Notes: generated by a model not told the origin, from the letters alone. A stretch of DNA of 64,000 nt from Massilia sp. UMI-21 (GCA_015277795.1 CP063848.1:3720001-3784000), one strand, 5' to 3'; shown: positions 19,396-29,592, counted from the first letter of the stretch. Translations and numbers: made by a program.

Positions 19396-20637
19396 ATGCA
19401 CATGACCGACCTGCGCCTGGCGCCCTGGTGGACGCAACGTCCCGCGCTGCTGCGCTTCGTCGCCGACCTGCTGGCCGGCGAACTGGGCGCGCTGCGCCAC
19501 GATCCCGGCATTCGTCCCGGCGCATGGTCGGAAGCCCTGTCCCTGCAGCACGATCTCGGGCTTGACTCGCTCGAGTTCCTGCACGTCGCCGGCAGCCTGG
19601 CGGCGGCGCTGCAGATGCACCACAGCGGCATCGAAGACTACCTGCTGGCGCGCCGCAGCCTGGGCGACTGGGTCGACCTTGCCGGCGCCGCCCTCGCACA
19701 CCACGACGCCGAGATCCAGTTCAGCAGCTCGGGCAGCAGCGGCCAGCCGAAACGCTGCCTGCATGCCTTGCCCAGGCTGGAGCAGGAAGCGCAGGCGCTG
19801 GCGGCGCTGTTCCCGGGACGGCGCCGGCTGCTGGTGGCCGTTCCCAGCCACCACATCTACGGCTTCCTGTTTTCCCAGCTGCTGCCGCGCCATCTCGGCC
19901 TGGCGCCGGAGCAGGTGGTCTGCATCCGCGCCCGCCTGCCGTCGCAGCTGGCCCGGCACGCCGCGCCGGGCGACCTGGTGATCGGCCACCCGCTGTTCTG
20001 GGAGGCGGCAAGCGCCGCGGGCCAGGCCTTCGCGCCCGACGTGGTGGGCGTGAGTTCGACCGCGCCCTGCCCGGACGCCGTCGTCGCCGCCGTGACGCAC
20101 GCCGGACTGGCGGCCCTGTTCCAGGTCTACGGCAGTTCCGAAACCGGCGGCCTGGGCTGGCGCCGTGCGCATACCGACGACTACACCCTGCTGCCTTATC
20201 TGGCACGTGGCGCCGAAGGGGCCGCGCAGGACGATTCCGGGCGCAGCCTGCTGCGCACCCTGCCGGACGGCGCGCTGGAAGCGCTGCGGGCCCAGGACGC
20301 GCTGGACTGGCGTGGCGAACGCACATTCGCGGTCGGCCGGCGCTGCGACGGCGCGGTCCAGGTGGGCGGCGTCAACGTCTTCCCGGACCGGGTGCGCGAA
20401 GTCCTGCTCGCCCACCCGGGGGTGCTGGACGCCGCCGTGCGCCTCATGCGCCCGGACGAGGGCGTGCGCCTGAAGGCCTTCATCGTGCCGCGTCCGGGCC
20501 ATCCGGACTTGCTGCACAGCCTGCGCAACTGGATCGACACCCGCCTGCCGGCGCCGGAGCGCCCCAAGGCGCTGACCGTCGGCAGCCAACTGCCGCGCAC
20601 CGCCATGGGCAAGGCCGCCGACTGGAGCATCACATGA
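19396..20637 (+). CDS. AMP-forming aryl ligase with N-terminal carrier-like domain (PYP chromophore activation)
   Basis: 413 residues. Residues about 15-95 look like an acyl-carrier domain: HDLGLDSLEFL has the DSL phosphopantetheine motif with Ser58. The rest is an adenylating enzyme: P-loop SSGSSGQPK (111-119), aromatic/ATP motif YGSSETGG (245-252), GRRCDGAVQVGGVNVFPDR (315-332) and catalytic Lys406 in PRTAMGK. By operon context it activates p-coumarate (the pCL role) for attachment to PYP. The TGD motif before GRRCD is degenerate. The gene starts 1 nt after the pyp stop; ATG 19402 is an alternative. Its stop overlaps the lyase ATG by 4 nt. The carrier domain would allow an enzyme-bound coumaroyl thioester instead of, or besides, coumaroyl-CoA; that is inference. 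Confidence 0.85.
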   Translation: MHMTDLRLAPWWTQRPALLRFVADLLAGELGALRHDPGIRPGAWSEALSLQHDLGLDSLEFLHVAGSLAAALQMHHSGIEDYLLARRSLGDWVDLAGAALAHHDAEIQFSSSGSSGQPKRCLHALPRLEQEAQALAALFPGRRRLLVAVPSHHIYGFLFSQLLPRHLGLAPEQVVCIRARLPSQLARHAAPGDLVIGHPLFWEAASAAGQAFAPDVVGVSSTAPCPDAVVAAVTHAGLAALFQVYGSSETGGLGWRRAHTDDYTLLPYLARGAEGAAQDDSGRSLLRTLPDGALEALRAQDALDWRGERTFAVGRRCDGAVQVGGVNVFPDRVREVLLAHPGVLDAAVRLMRPDEGVRLKAFIVPRPGHPDLLHSLRNWIDTRLPAPERPKALTVGSQLPRTAMGKAADWSIT

Positions 20638-22250
20638 TCGACCAACACGTATCCTCGGACCCGCTGGTGGTGTTCGGCGCCGCCCAGGTAGCGCCCGACG
20701 AGGTGGTCGCGCTGGCGCGCGGCCACGCGCGCGCCGCCTTGTCGGAAGACGCCGCATTCGCCACCCGGATCGAGGCCGGCGCCGCGCTGCTGGACCGCAT
20801 CCTGGCCGAGGATGGCGTCATCTACGGCGTCACCACCGGCTACGGCGACTCCTGCGACACGGTGATTCCGCCCGAACTGGTCGCCGAGCTGCCGCATCGC
20901 CTGTTCACCTACCACGGCTGCGGCCTGGGCGCCAACTTCACGCGCGAGGAAACACGCGCGATCCTGGCGGTGCGCCTGGCTTCGCTGTGCCGCGGTTCCT
21001 CGGGCGTGAGCATGGGCCTGCTGCGCGCGCTGGCCGCACTGCTGCGGCACGACGTGCTGCCGGTGATTCCGTCCGAAGGCTCGGTCGGCGCCAGCGGCGA
21101 CCTGACCCCGCTGTCCTACGTGGCCGCGGTATTGTGCGGCGAACGCGAAGCCTGGCGGGGCGACGCCCAGGTGAGCGCGGCGAGCGCGCTCGACGCCGCC
21201 GGCCTGCAGCCGATCCGCCTGCGCCCCAAGGAAGGACTGGCCCTGATGAACGGCACCGCCGCGATGACCGGCCTGGCCTGCCTGGCCGCCGCCCGCGCCG
21301 AGGCCCTGTGCCGGCTGGCCAGCCGCATCACCGCGCTGTCGGCGGTGGCGCTCGGCAGCAATGGCTACCATTTCGACGCCACCCTGTTCGCGGCCAAGCC
21401 CTACCCCGGCATGGGCCAGGTGGCGGCCTGGATCGGCGCCGACCTCGGTTACCAGGCCGAGCAACAGGAGCGCAACAGCCCGCGCCTGCAGGACCGCTAC
21501 TCGATCCGCTGCGCGCCGCACGTGATCGGGGTGCTGGCCGATGCCCTGCCCTGGATGCGCAGCCACATCGCGCTCGAGCTCAACAGCGCCAACGACAATC
21601 CGCTGGTGGACGTCGCCTCCGGACGCGTGCTGCACGGCGGCCACTTCTACGGCGGCCACATGGCCTTCGCCATGGACGCCATGAAGAACGCGGTGGCCAA
21701 CATCGCCGACCTGCTCGACCGCCAGATGGCCCTGCTGGTGGACGCCCGCTACAACAACGGCCTGCCGCCCAACCTGCGCGGCGCCCAGGGTCCACGCGCC
21801 GCCATCAACCATGGCCTGAAGGCGCTGCAGATCAGCGTCTCGGCCTGGACCGCCGAAGCGCTCAAGCTGACCATGCCGGCCTCGGTGTTCTCGCGCTCGA
21901 CCGAGTGCCACAACCAGGACAAGGTCAGCATGGGCACGATCGCGGCGCGCGACTGCCTGCGCATCATCGCGCTCACCGAACAGGTGGCGGCCGCGCTCCT
22001 GATCGCGACCCGCCAGGCCTGCGCCCTGCGCCATCCGGAGGGCCCGCCCGCGCGCCTCGGGCCCGGCCTGCGCGGCGCGCTGCGCCGCCTGGACGAACTG
22101 GTGCCCTTCGTCGGCGAAGACCGGCGCCTCGACGGCGACCTGCACTGCCTGCTGGCGGCGATCCGCAGCCCGGACCCGGCATTGCTGCCTGCCATTGCCG
22201 AGAGCCCGGCCGGCAGCCCGGGGCCGGGCATGGCATCATGCGCGCCATGA
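20634..22250 (+). CDS. Aromatic amino acid ammonia-lyase, probable tyrosine ammonia-lyase for PYP chromophore
   Basis: 538 residues of the MIO-dependent HAL/PAL/TAL family. The prosthetic-group triad Ala153-Ser154-Gly155 is in GSVGASGDLTPLSYVA, the catalytic Tyr64 in IYGVTTGYGDSC, and STECHNQDKVSMG is the conserved C-terminal block. The selectivity pair aligning with His-Leu (TAL), Phe-Leu (PAL) or Ser-His (HutH) is Tyr93-His94 here, so specificity is not fully predicted. In this operon the expected reaction is L-tyrosine to p-coumarate plus ammonia. No hutU or hutI is nearby, which argues against histidine degradation. The start overlaps the ligase stop (ATGA) and the end overlaps the regulator start the same way. 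Confidence 0.88.
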   Translation: MIDQHVSSDPLVVFGAAQVAPDEVVALARGHARAALSEDAAFATRIEAGAALLDRILAEDGVIYGVTTGYGDSCDTVIPPELVAELPHRLFTYHGCGLGANFTREETRAILAVRLASLCRGSSGVSMGLLRALAALLRHDVLPVIPSEGSVGASGDLTPLSYVAAVLCGEREAWRGDAQVSAASALDAAGLQPIRLRPKEGLALMNGTAAMTGLACLAAARAEALCRLASRITALSAVALGSNGYHFDATLFAAKPYPGMGQVAAWIGADLGYQAEQQERNSPRLQDRYSIRCAPHVIGVLADALPWMRSHIALELNSANDNPLVDVASGRVLHGGHFYGGHMAFAMDAMKNAVANIADLLDRQMALLVDARYNNGLPPNLRGAQGPRAAINHGLKALQISVSAWTAEALKLTMPASVFSRSTECHNQDKVSMGTIAARDCLRIIALTEQVAAALLIATRQACALRHPEGPPARLGPGLRGALRRLDELVPFVGEDRRLDGDLHCLLAAIRSPDPALLPAIAESPAGSPGPGMASCAP

Positions 22251-23191
22251 CAGGGGCGACCCTCGGCATCTCCGCCGTCGAGCGCGAAACCAGGCTCTCC
22301 AAGGACGTGCTGCGCGCCTGGGAAAAGCGCTACGGTTTCCCCACGCCGATGCGGGATGTGCACGGCGAGCGCTGCTATCCGGTCGAGCAGGTCGAGCGCC
22401 TGCGCCTGATGAAGCGCCTGATGGACCAGGGCCTGCGTCCCGGGCGCCTGGCGCAGATGTCCGCGACGCAGCTGGCCGAGCTGGCGCAGCGCCCCGCCGC
22501 CGAAGCCACGCAAGCCGCCGCGGCGGACGGCGGCGCGCACGAACTCATCGACAGCCTGCTGGCCATGGTGGCGCAGGACCCGGCCGCGCTGCGCACCGCC
22601 TTGCGCCAGCACCTCGCCCGCCTGGGCCTCGAACGCTTCGTCGAGCAGGTCGCGGCCCCGCTCACCGCCGCCGTCGGCGCGCGCTGGGAGGACGGCAGTT
22701 TCGACATCTTCGACGAACATCTCTACACCGAGGCCACGACCCGCATCCTGCGCCAGGCACTGGGCAACCTGCCCGAGACCGGCCAGGCGCCGCGCATCCT
22801 CCTGACCACCCTGCCGGGCGAAGCGCACGGGCTGGGCTTGACCATGATCGAAGCGCTGCTGGCGCTGGACGGCGCGAACTGCGTCGCCCTGGGCACCGAG
22901 ACGCCGCCGGCGAGCATCGCCCGTGCGGCGCACAGCCACCGGGCCGACATCGTGGCCCTGTCGTTTTCCGCGGCCTACCCGCGCCGCCAGACCGCCGCAT
23001 CCCTGCAGCAGCTGCGCCAGCTACTGCCCGACACGGTGGCGCTCTGGGCCGGCGGCGCCGGCGTGGCGGCACTGGCCGCCGTCGACGGCGTGCGCCTGCT
23101 GCCCACGCTGGACAGCGGGCGGCAGGCCCTGGCCGGGTGGCGCGCCGGCGAGCGCGCCGGTGGTGTCACGGCGGATCCGGTCCTGCGGTAG
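22247..23191 (+). CDS. MerR-family regulator with B12-binding domain (CarH/LitR-like photoreceptor)
   Basis: 314 residues. An N-terminal MerR helix-turn-helix (6-75: ISAVERETRLSKDVLRAWEKRYGFP) is followed by a helical B12-cap domain (about 97-175) and a cobalamin Rossmann domain (about 182-300). The cap has W147-x9-EH (Glu157, His158), and the B12 loop has Glu192-x-His194-x-x-Gly197, both signatures of CarH/LitR proteins that bind adenosylcobalamin and release DNA when light breaks the Co-C bond. The residue after Trp147 is Glu, not the His of Thermus CarH that forms the light-state bis-His link. The start ATG overlaps the lyase stop by 4 nt; ATG 22238 is an alternative. It probably represses its own operon at the twin palindromes. 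Confidence 0.9.
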   Translation: MTGATLGISAVERETRLSKDVLRAWEKRYGFPTPMRDVHGERCYPVEQVERLRLMKRLMDQGLRPGRLAQMSATQLAELAQRPAAEATQAAAADGGAHELIDSLLAMVAQDPAALRTALRQHLARLGLERFVEQVAAPLTAAVGARWEDGSFDIFDEHLYTEATTRILRQALGNLPETGQAPRILLTTLPGEAHGLGLTMIEALLALDGANCVALGTETPPASIARAAHSHRADIVALSFSAAYPRRQTAASLQQLRQLLPDTVALWAGGAGVAALAAVDGVRLLPTLDSGRQALAGWRAGERAGGVTADPVLR

Positions 23192-23232
23192 AATAAATTG
23201 CATTCAAACACCGCGAAGCAAGGGGTCAGAAC

Positions 23233-24375
23233 ATGATGATGGAACGCTTGTTCCAGTTGATGAAGGAAAAGAACGCCTCCGACATGTTCTTCGCGGCGAA
23301 TTCTCCCGTCCATATCAAGATCAACGGCAACCTCATCCCGATCAACCAGAACAAGCTGGAACCGGAAAACATCCGCGTCCTGCTGTCCGAGATCGCCTCC
23401 CCCGAGCAGATGCTCGGGCTGGAGCGCGACAACGAGCTGAACATGGGTGTCTCGGTGCCGAACCTCGGGCGCTTCCGCCTGTCGGCCTTCCGCCAGCGCG
23501 GTTCGATCTCGGCGGTGTTCCGCTTCGTGCCGGCGAACATCCCGCCGATCGGCGAACTGGGCCTGCCTCCGGTGCTATCCGAGCTGATCATGGAAAAGCG
23601 CGGCCTGCTGCTGATCGTGGGCGCCACCGGCTCCGGCAAGTCGACCACCATCGCCTCGATGCTGGACCACCGCAACGACACCCGCACCGGCCACATCCTG
23701 ACGCTGGAAGACCCGATCGAGTACCTGTTCAAGAACAAGAAGTCGATCGTCAACCAGCGCGAGATCGGCAGCGACGCCACCGATTTTGCCACCGCGCTGC
23801 GCAATTCGATGCGCCAGGCGCCCGACTGCATCCTGATCGGCGAGATCCGCGACAAGGAGACCATGGCGGCGGCGCTGGCGTATGCGCAATCCGGCCACCT
23901 GGTGCTGGCCACCCTGCACGCCAACAACAGCTACAACGCGCTGAACCGCATCATCAGCTTCTACCCGATCGAGAACCGCGCCGCCCTGCTGCAGGACCTG
24001 GCATCGAGCGTGAAGGCGATCGTCTCGCAGCGCCTGGTCAAGTCCGCCGCCGGCGGCCAGCGCCAGGCCGCGGTCGAGGTGATGCTGAACACCCGCTACA
24101 TCGCCGACCTGATCGAAAAAGGCGAGATCGGCCAGATCAAGGACGCCATGGACAAGAGCCTGTCGCCGGGTTCGCAATCGTTTGAAACCGCCCTGCTCAA
24201 GCTGGTCAAGGACGGCCTGGTGACGCAGGACGAAGCACTCGCGAATGCCGACTCGGCCACCAACCTGCTCTGGCTGCTCAACAATGGGCCGGACAGCCAG
24301 GTGCAGGCGGAAGAGGAGCAGAAGAAACCGGACGCCCAGGGCGCGTCGTTTACCGAATTCTCGCTCGATCCCTGA
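23233..24375 (+). CDS. pilU: Type IV pilus retraction ATPase PilU
   Basis: 380 residues of the PilT/PilU hexameric ATPases. Walker A is GATGSGKST (130-138); the Asp box is LTLEDPIEYLF, the Walker B region DCILIGEIRD and the His box GHLVLATLHANN. The longer C-terminal tail and the start MMMERLFQLMKEKNASDMFF are PilU-like rather than PilT-like. PilU works with PilT to retract pili for twitching and DNA uptake. Three in-frame ATGs occur; AGGGG at 23221-23225 supports the first. It lies 41 bp after the B12 regulator with no terminator between; a weak TAGAAT (23189-23194) may give it its own promoter. Confidence 0.92.
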   Translation: MMMERLFQLMKEKNASDMFFAANSPVHIKINGNLIPINQNKLEPENIRVLLSEIASPEQMLGLERDNELNMGVSVPNLGRFRLSAFRQRGSISAVFRFVPANIPPIGELGLPPVLSELIMEKRGLLLIVGATGSGKSTTIASMLDHRNDTRTGHILTLEDPIEYLFKNKKSIVNQREIGSDATDFATALRNSMRQAPDCILIGEIRDKETMAAALAYAQSGHLVLATLHANNSYNALNRIISFYPIENRAALLQDLASSVKAIVSQRLVKSAAGGQRQAAVEVMLNTRYIADLIEKGEIGQIKDAMDKSLSPGSQSFETALLKLVKDGLVTQDEALANADSATNLLWLLNNGPDSQVQAEEEQKKPDAQGASFTEFSLDP

Positions 24376-24507
24376 GCGAATCCTGCCGTCCGCTGCGGAG
24401 CAGCACCCCTGTGTAGAATCCTCGCAGGGGACGCCTTGTGCTATCCTTTGCCGCCTTTTCAAAACACCATCAGCCCGCGCGTTCGCACGGGCCAGCGAGC
24501 TACGCCC

Positions 24508-26000
<1,493 letters not shown>

Positions 26001-26030
26001 CGAGTAATGAAAAGCCCACGGGAGAAGGCC

Positions 26031-26921
26031 ATGACCAATACCACTTTCAGCACGCCGCGCGACCTGCTGCGCTACGCGATCACCCGCTTCAACGGCGCGA
26101 AGCTGTTCTTCGGCCACGGCAGCGCCGAGGCCTTCGACGAAGCCGCCTACCTGATCCTGCACACCCTCAAGCTGCCGCTGGACCGGCTCGACCCCTTCCT
26201 CGACGCCCGGCTGCTGGCGGACGAAGTGATCCAGGTGATGGAAGTCATCGAACGCCGCGTCACCGAGCGCGTGCCGGCCGCCTACATCACCCGCGAAGCC
26301 TGGCTGGGCGAATACCGTTTCTACGTGGACGAGCGCGTGCTGGTGCCGCGCTCCTTCATCGCCGAACTGGTCCCGCAGACCTTCAGCCCCTGGGTGCAGG
26401 ATCCTGACGCCGTGGAGAACGTGCTGGAACTGTGCACGGGCAGCGGCTGCCTGGCGATCATGATGGCCGAGGCCTTCCCGAACGCCGTGATCGACGCGGT
26501 CGACATCTCGAAGGATGCGCTGGCCGTGGCCGAGCACAACATCCGCGAATACAAGCTCGAAGGCCGGGTCAACCCGATCGAATCGGACCTGTATGCCAAC
26601 GTGCCGTTCAAGAAGTACGACCTGATCGTCACCAACCCGCCCTACGTGAACAGCGCCTCGATGGGCAAGCTGCCGCCGGAATACCTGCGCGAGCCGCAGA
26701 TCGCGCTGGCCGGCGGCGAGGACGGCATGGACCTGGTGCGCAAGATCGTGGCCGGCGCCGCCGAGCGCCTGAGCCCGGAAGGCATCCTGGTGGTCGAGAT
26801 CGGAAACGAAGCAGAATACGCCGAAGCCGCCTTCGGCCACCTCGGCCTGACCTGGCTGAGCACCAGCGCCGGCGACGACGCGGTGTTCCTGCTGACCGCC
26901 GAACAGCTGCAGGCGCAGTAA
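26031..26921 (+). CDS. prmB: 50S ribosomal protein L3 N5-glutamine methyltransferase
   Basis: 296 residues, class I SAM-dependent methyltransferase of the PrmB/PrmC (HemK) type. The SAM loop is VLELCTGSGCLAIMMAE and the glutamine-binding catalytic motif is TNPPYVN. The helical N-terminal domain (about 1-95) recognises the substrate. PrmB methylates a glutamine of ribosomal protein L3. The start 26031 is chosen over in-frame ATG 26007 because of the GGAGAAGG site just before it. It is 30 bp after dapE, the common betaproteobacterial order. Confidence 0.92.
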   Translation: MTNTTFSTPRDLLRYAITRFNGAKLFFGHGSAEAFDEAAYLILHTLKLPLDRLDPFLDARLLADEVIQVMEVIERRVTERVPAAYITREAWLGEYRFYVDERVLVPRSFIAELVPQTFSPWVQDPDAVENVLELCTGSGCLAIMMAEAFPNAVIDAVDISKDALAVAEHNIREYKLEGRVNPIESDLYANVPFKKYDLIVTNPPYVNSASMGKLPPEYLREPQIALAGGEDGMDLVRKIVAGAAERLSPEGILVVEIGNEAEYAEAAFGHLGLTWLSTSAGDDAVFLLTAEQLQAQ

Positions 26922-26944
26922 TACCGTTTGCTTTAACGACTCTC

Positions 26945-27045
26945 GTAGGGTGGGCGGGTTTCCCGCCCACGCGTTCAACTCCCGGACGCATTGTGGCAAC
27001 ACATTCTTTAGCTGAACGCGCGGGCGGGAGACCCGCCCACCCTAC
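26945..27045. repeat. Palindromic intergenic repeat, copy 2
   Basis: GTAGGGTGGGCGGG at the left end and its complement CCCGCCCACCCTAC at the right end bound a 101-bp element with inner ACGCGTTCAAC and GCTGAACGCG. The same outer and inner blocks form copy 1 at 2430-2607, where the central part is longer. It lies between prmB and the ABC-F gene and can fold into a large hairpin, so it may also slow transcription. Confidence 0.75.
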
Positions 27046-27067
27046 CAAACCGTTTAGATAGTTTTCC

Positions 27068-29050
27068 ATGATCCGCTTCCAGAACGTCAGCCTGATGCGC
27101 GGCACCAAGCCGCTGCTCGAAGACGCCGACCTTACCCTCAATCCGGGCGACAAGATCGGCCTGATCGGCGCCAACGGCGCCGGCAAATCGAGCCTGTTCG
27201 CCATGCTGCGGGGCGAATTGCATCCCGACCAGGGGGCGATCGACTTCCCCGCCAAGTGGCGCATGGCCTACGTGGCGCAGGAGACCCCGGCGCTGGACCG
27301 GCCGGCGCTGGAATATGCGATCGACGGCGACGTCAACCTGCGCCGCCTGCAGGCCGAACTCGACGAACTGGAAGCGCATCCCGATGCCGGCGACCACGGC
27401 ATGCGCCTGGGCGAACTGCACAGCCTGCTGCTTGACGCCGACGCCTACACGGTGCAGTCGCGCGGCGAGCAGCTGCTGCTGGGCCTGGGCTTCTCGCTGG
27501 AACAGATGGGGCAGCCGGTGGCCAGTTTCTCGGGCGGCTGGCGCATGCGCCTGAACCTGGCGCAGGCCCTGATGTGCCCGTCCGACCTGCTGCTGCTGGA
27601 CGAGCCGACCAACCACCTCGACCTGGACGCGATCATCTGGCTGGAAGACTGGCTCAAGCGCTATCCCGGTACCCTGGTCATCATCTCGCACGACCGCGAC
27701 TTCCTCGACGAGATCGTGGACGTGGTGGTGCACATCGACGAGCGCAAGCTCAAGCGCTACTCGGGCAACTATTCAAGCTTCGAGCGCCAGCGCGCGGCCC
27801 ATCTGGTGCTGGCCGCAGCGGCCTTCGAGAAGCAGCAGCGCACCCGTGCCCACCTGCAGTCGTTTGTCGACCGCTTCAAGGCCAAGGCCACCAAGGCGCG
27901 CCAGGCCCAGAGCCGCATGAAGGCGCTGGCCAAGATGGAAGAACTGGCGCCGCTGCGCGCCGCCGCCGAATTCTCCTTCGAATTCCGCGAGCCGAGCTCG
28001 AGCCCCAACCCGCTGCTGGTGCTGGAAGACGTCGATGCCGGCTACCCGCTCCTGGACGAGCATGGCGACAAGGTCGGCGGCAAGGCCATCGTCAAGCGCG
28101 TGAACTTCTCGCTGCAGATCGGCCAGCGCATCGGCCTGCTGGGCGTGAACGGCGCCGGCAAATCGACCCTGATCAAGACCGTGGCCGGCGAACTGATGCC
28201 GCTGGAGGGCAAGGCGACCCTGGGCAAGGGCCTGTCGATCGGCTACTTTGCCCAGCACCAGGTCGAAATGCTGCGCCATGACGAGTCGCCCCTGTGGCAC
28301 CTGGCGAAGATCGCGCCGACCGTGCGCGAACAGGAGCTGCGCAATTTCCTCGGCAGCTTCAACTTCCCGGGCGACATGGTGAGCAGCCCGATCGCGCCCT
28401 TCTCCGGCGGCGAAAAGGCGCGCCTGGCGCTGGCCCTGATCGTGTGGCAGCGCCCGAACCTGCTGCTGCTGGACGAACCGACCAACCACCTCGACCTGGA
28501 AACGCGCGAGGCCCTGACGCTGGCACTGGCCCAGTTCGAAGGCACCGTGGTGCTGGTCTCCCACGACCGCCACCTGCTGCGCGCCACCACCGACGAGTTC
28601 ATCATCGTCGCCGACGGCAAGCTGCAGCCTTTCGACGGCGACCTGGACGACTACAAGGAATGGCTGTTCCAGACCAAGCTCGGCAAGGGCACCGGCACCC
28701 TGCCGGCGCCGGCCCCGGCCCCGGCCGGCGCACCCGCGCCAGCCCCCGCCCTGGCCCCGGTCGACCGCAAGGAGCAGAAGCGCCAGGAGGCCGAACAGCG
28801 CCAGCGCCTGGCCACACTGCGCAAACCGCTCGAGAACCGCGTCAAGCGCCTCGAAGAGCAGATGGCCAAGCTGAACGCGAAGAAGGCGGACATCGACGCC
28901 CAGCTGCTGGAGCCGGGCATCTACGAGGCCGAGCACAAGGACAAGCTCAAGACCCTGGTGGCCGACCAGGCCTTCGCGACGCGCGACCTGGAGCAGCTCG
29001 AATCGGAATGGCTGGAACTGCAGGAGCAGCTGGAAGGCCTGGCCGCCTGA
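27068..29050 (+). CDS. ABC-F family ATPase, YheS-like
   Basis: 660 residues with two soluble ABC modules and no membrane part. Module 1 has Walker A GANGAGKSS and signature FSGGWRMRLNLAQAL; module 2 has GVNGAGKST and FSGGEKARLALAL; each has LLLDEPTNHLDL. A charged linker lies between them. A Pro/Ala-rich stretch (PAPAPAPAGAPAPAPAL) joins a C-terminal coiled coil of about 90 residues. This layout is that of YheS/Uup-type ABC-F proteins, which act on ribosomes to resolve stalled or difficult translation. It follows prmB, itself a ribosome-modifying enzyme gene. Confidence 0.9.
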   Translation: MIRFQNVSLMRGTKPLLEDADLTLNPGDKIGLIGANGAGKSSLFAMLRGELHPDQGAIDFPAKWRMAYVAQETPALDRPALEYAIDGDVNLRRLQAELDELEAHPDAGDHGMRLGELHSLLLDADAYTVQSRGEQLLLGLGFSLEQMGQPVASFSGGWRMRLNLAQALMCPSDLLLLDEPTNHLDLDAIIWLEDWLKRYPGTLVIISHDRDFLDEIVDVVVHIDERKLKRYSGNYSSFERQRAAHLVLAAAAFEKQQRTRAHLQSFVDRFKAKATKARQAQSRMKALAKMEELAPLRAAAEFSFEFREPSSSPNPLLVLEDVDAGYPLLDEHGDKVGGKAIVKRVNFSLQIGQRIGLLGVNGAGKSTLIKTVAGELMPLEGKATLGKGLSIGYFAQHQVEMLRHDESPLWHLAKIAPTVREQELRNFLGSFNFPGDMVSSPIAPFSGGEKARLALALIVWQRPNLLLLDEPTNHLDLETREALTLALAQFEGTVVLVSHDRHLLRATTDEFIIVADGKLQPFDGDLDDYKEWLFQTKLGKGTGTLPAPAPAPAGAPAPAPALAPVDRKEQKRQEAEQRQRLATLRKPLENRVKRLEEQMAKLNAKKADIDAQLLEPGIYEAEHKDKLKTLVADQAFATRDLEQLESEWLELQEQLEGLAA

Positions 29051-29056
29051 GGCCTG

Positions 29057-29524
29057 TCAAGCCACCTGGCGCGGTTCGGCGGGCGCCACCGCCATCAGGC
29101 GCTCGATGTCGATCAGGATCATGCGTCTGCCCTTGGCCAGGCCGAGCCCGAGCAGGTAGTCGGCGTCCTGCCGCGCGCCCGGCATGGGCGCCACCTGCTC
29201 CGGATGCAGGCGCACCACGCCCGTGACGCGCTCCACCACCACCCCCACCACGCCGGCCGGCACCCGCACGATCACCACGTCGGTGTCCGGCGCCGGCAGC
29301 GAAAAGACGCTGGCAAAGGCGGCCCGCAAGTCCATCACCGGCATGATCACCCCGCGCGACAGCGCCACGCCACCGATGATTTCGCCGTCGTTCGAAAAGC
29401 GCTCGAGCGACCGGTATGCCTTGAGCTCCTGCACCGCAGCGTAGTCGAGCCCGTATTCGAGCCCGCCCAGGGTGAAACACAGGAACTGCTGGGGTGCAGT
29501 GAGAGTGGGGAGCTGGTTCGGCAT
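29057..29524 (-). CDS. CheW-like chemotaxis coupling protein
   Basis: 155 residues forming a single CheW domain (FLCFTLGGLEYGLDYAAVQELK ... GVALSRGVIMPVMDLRAAF ... VVIVRVPAGVVGVVVERVTGVV). CheW links chemoreceptors to CheA. No other chemotaxis genes are nearby, so it may serve a remote cluster. The ATG at 29524 is chosen over in-frame ATG 29548 because of the AAAGGAA site in front of it. It is convergent with the ABC-F gene, 6 bp away. Confidence 0.85.
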   Translation of the reverse strand: MPNQLPTLTAPQQFLCFTLGGLEYGLDYAAVQELKAYRSLERFSNDGEIIGGVALSRGVIMPVMDLRAAFASVFSLPAPDTDVVIVRVPAGVVGVVVERVTGVVRLHPEQVAPMPGARQDADYLLGLGLAKGRRMILIDIERLMAVAPAEPRQVA

Positions 29525-29592
29525 GGCGGTTCCTTTCATCGGCACCACCTATGCTAAGGGCGCACTCCCGTGGAATTGTTGACTGGACTCAA

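Noticed and set aside
20634..22250. Annotation of the lyase as histidine ammonia-lyase HutH
   Set aside because: The family resemblance is real, but no hut genes are nearby, the selectivity pair is not Ser-His, and the gene is locked between PYP ligase and regulator genes.
28696..28760. Repeat element in the ABC-F gene (alternating Pro-Ala codons)
   Set aside because: It is a normal Pro/Ala-rich linker between the second ATPase module and the C-terminal coiled coil.
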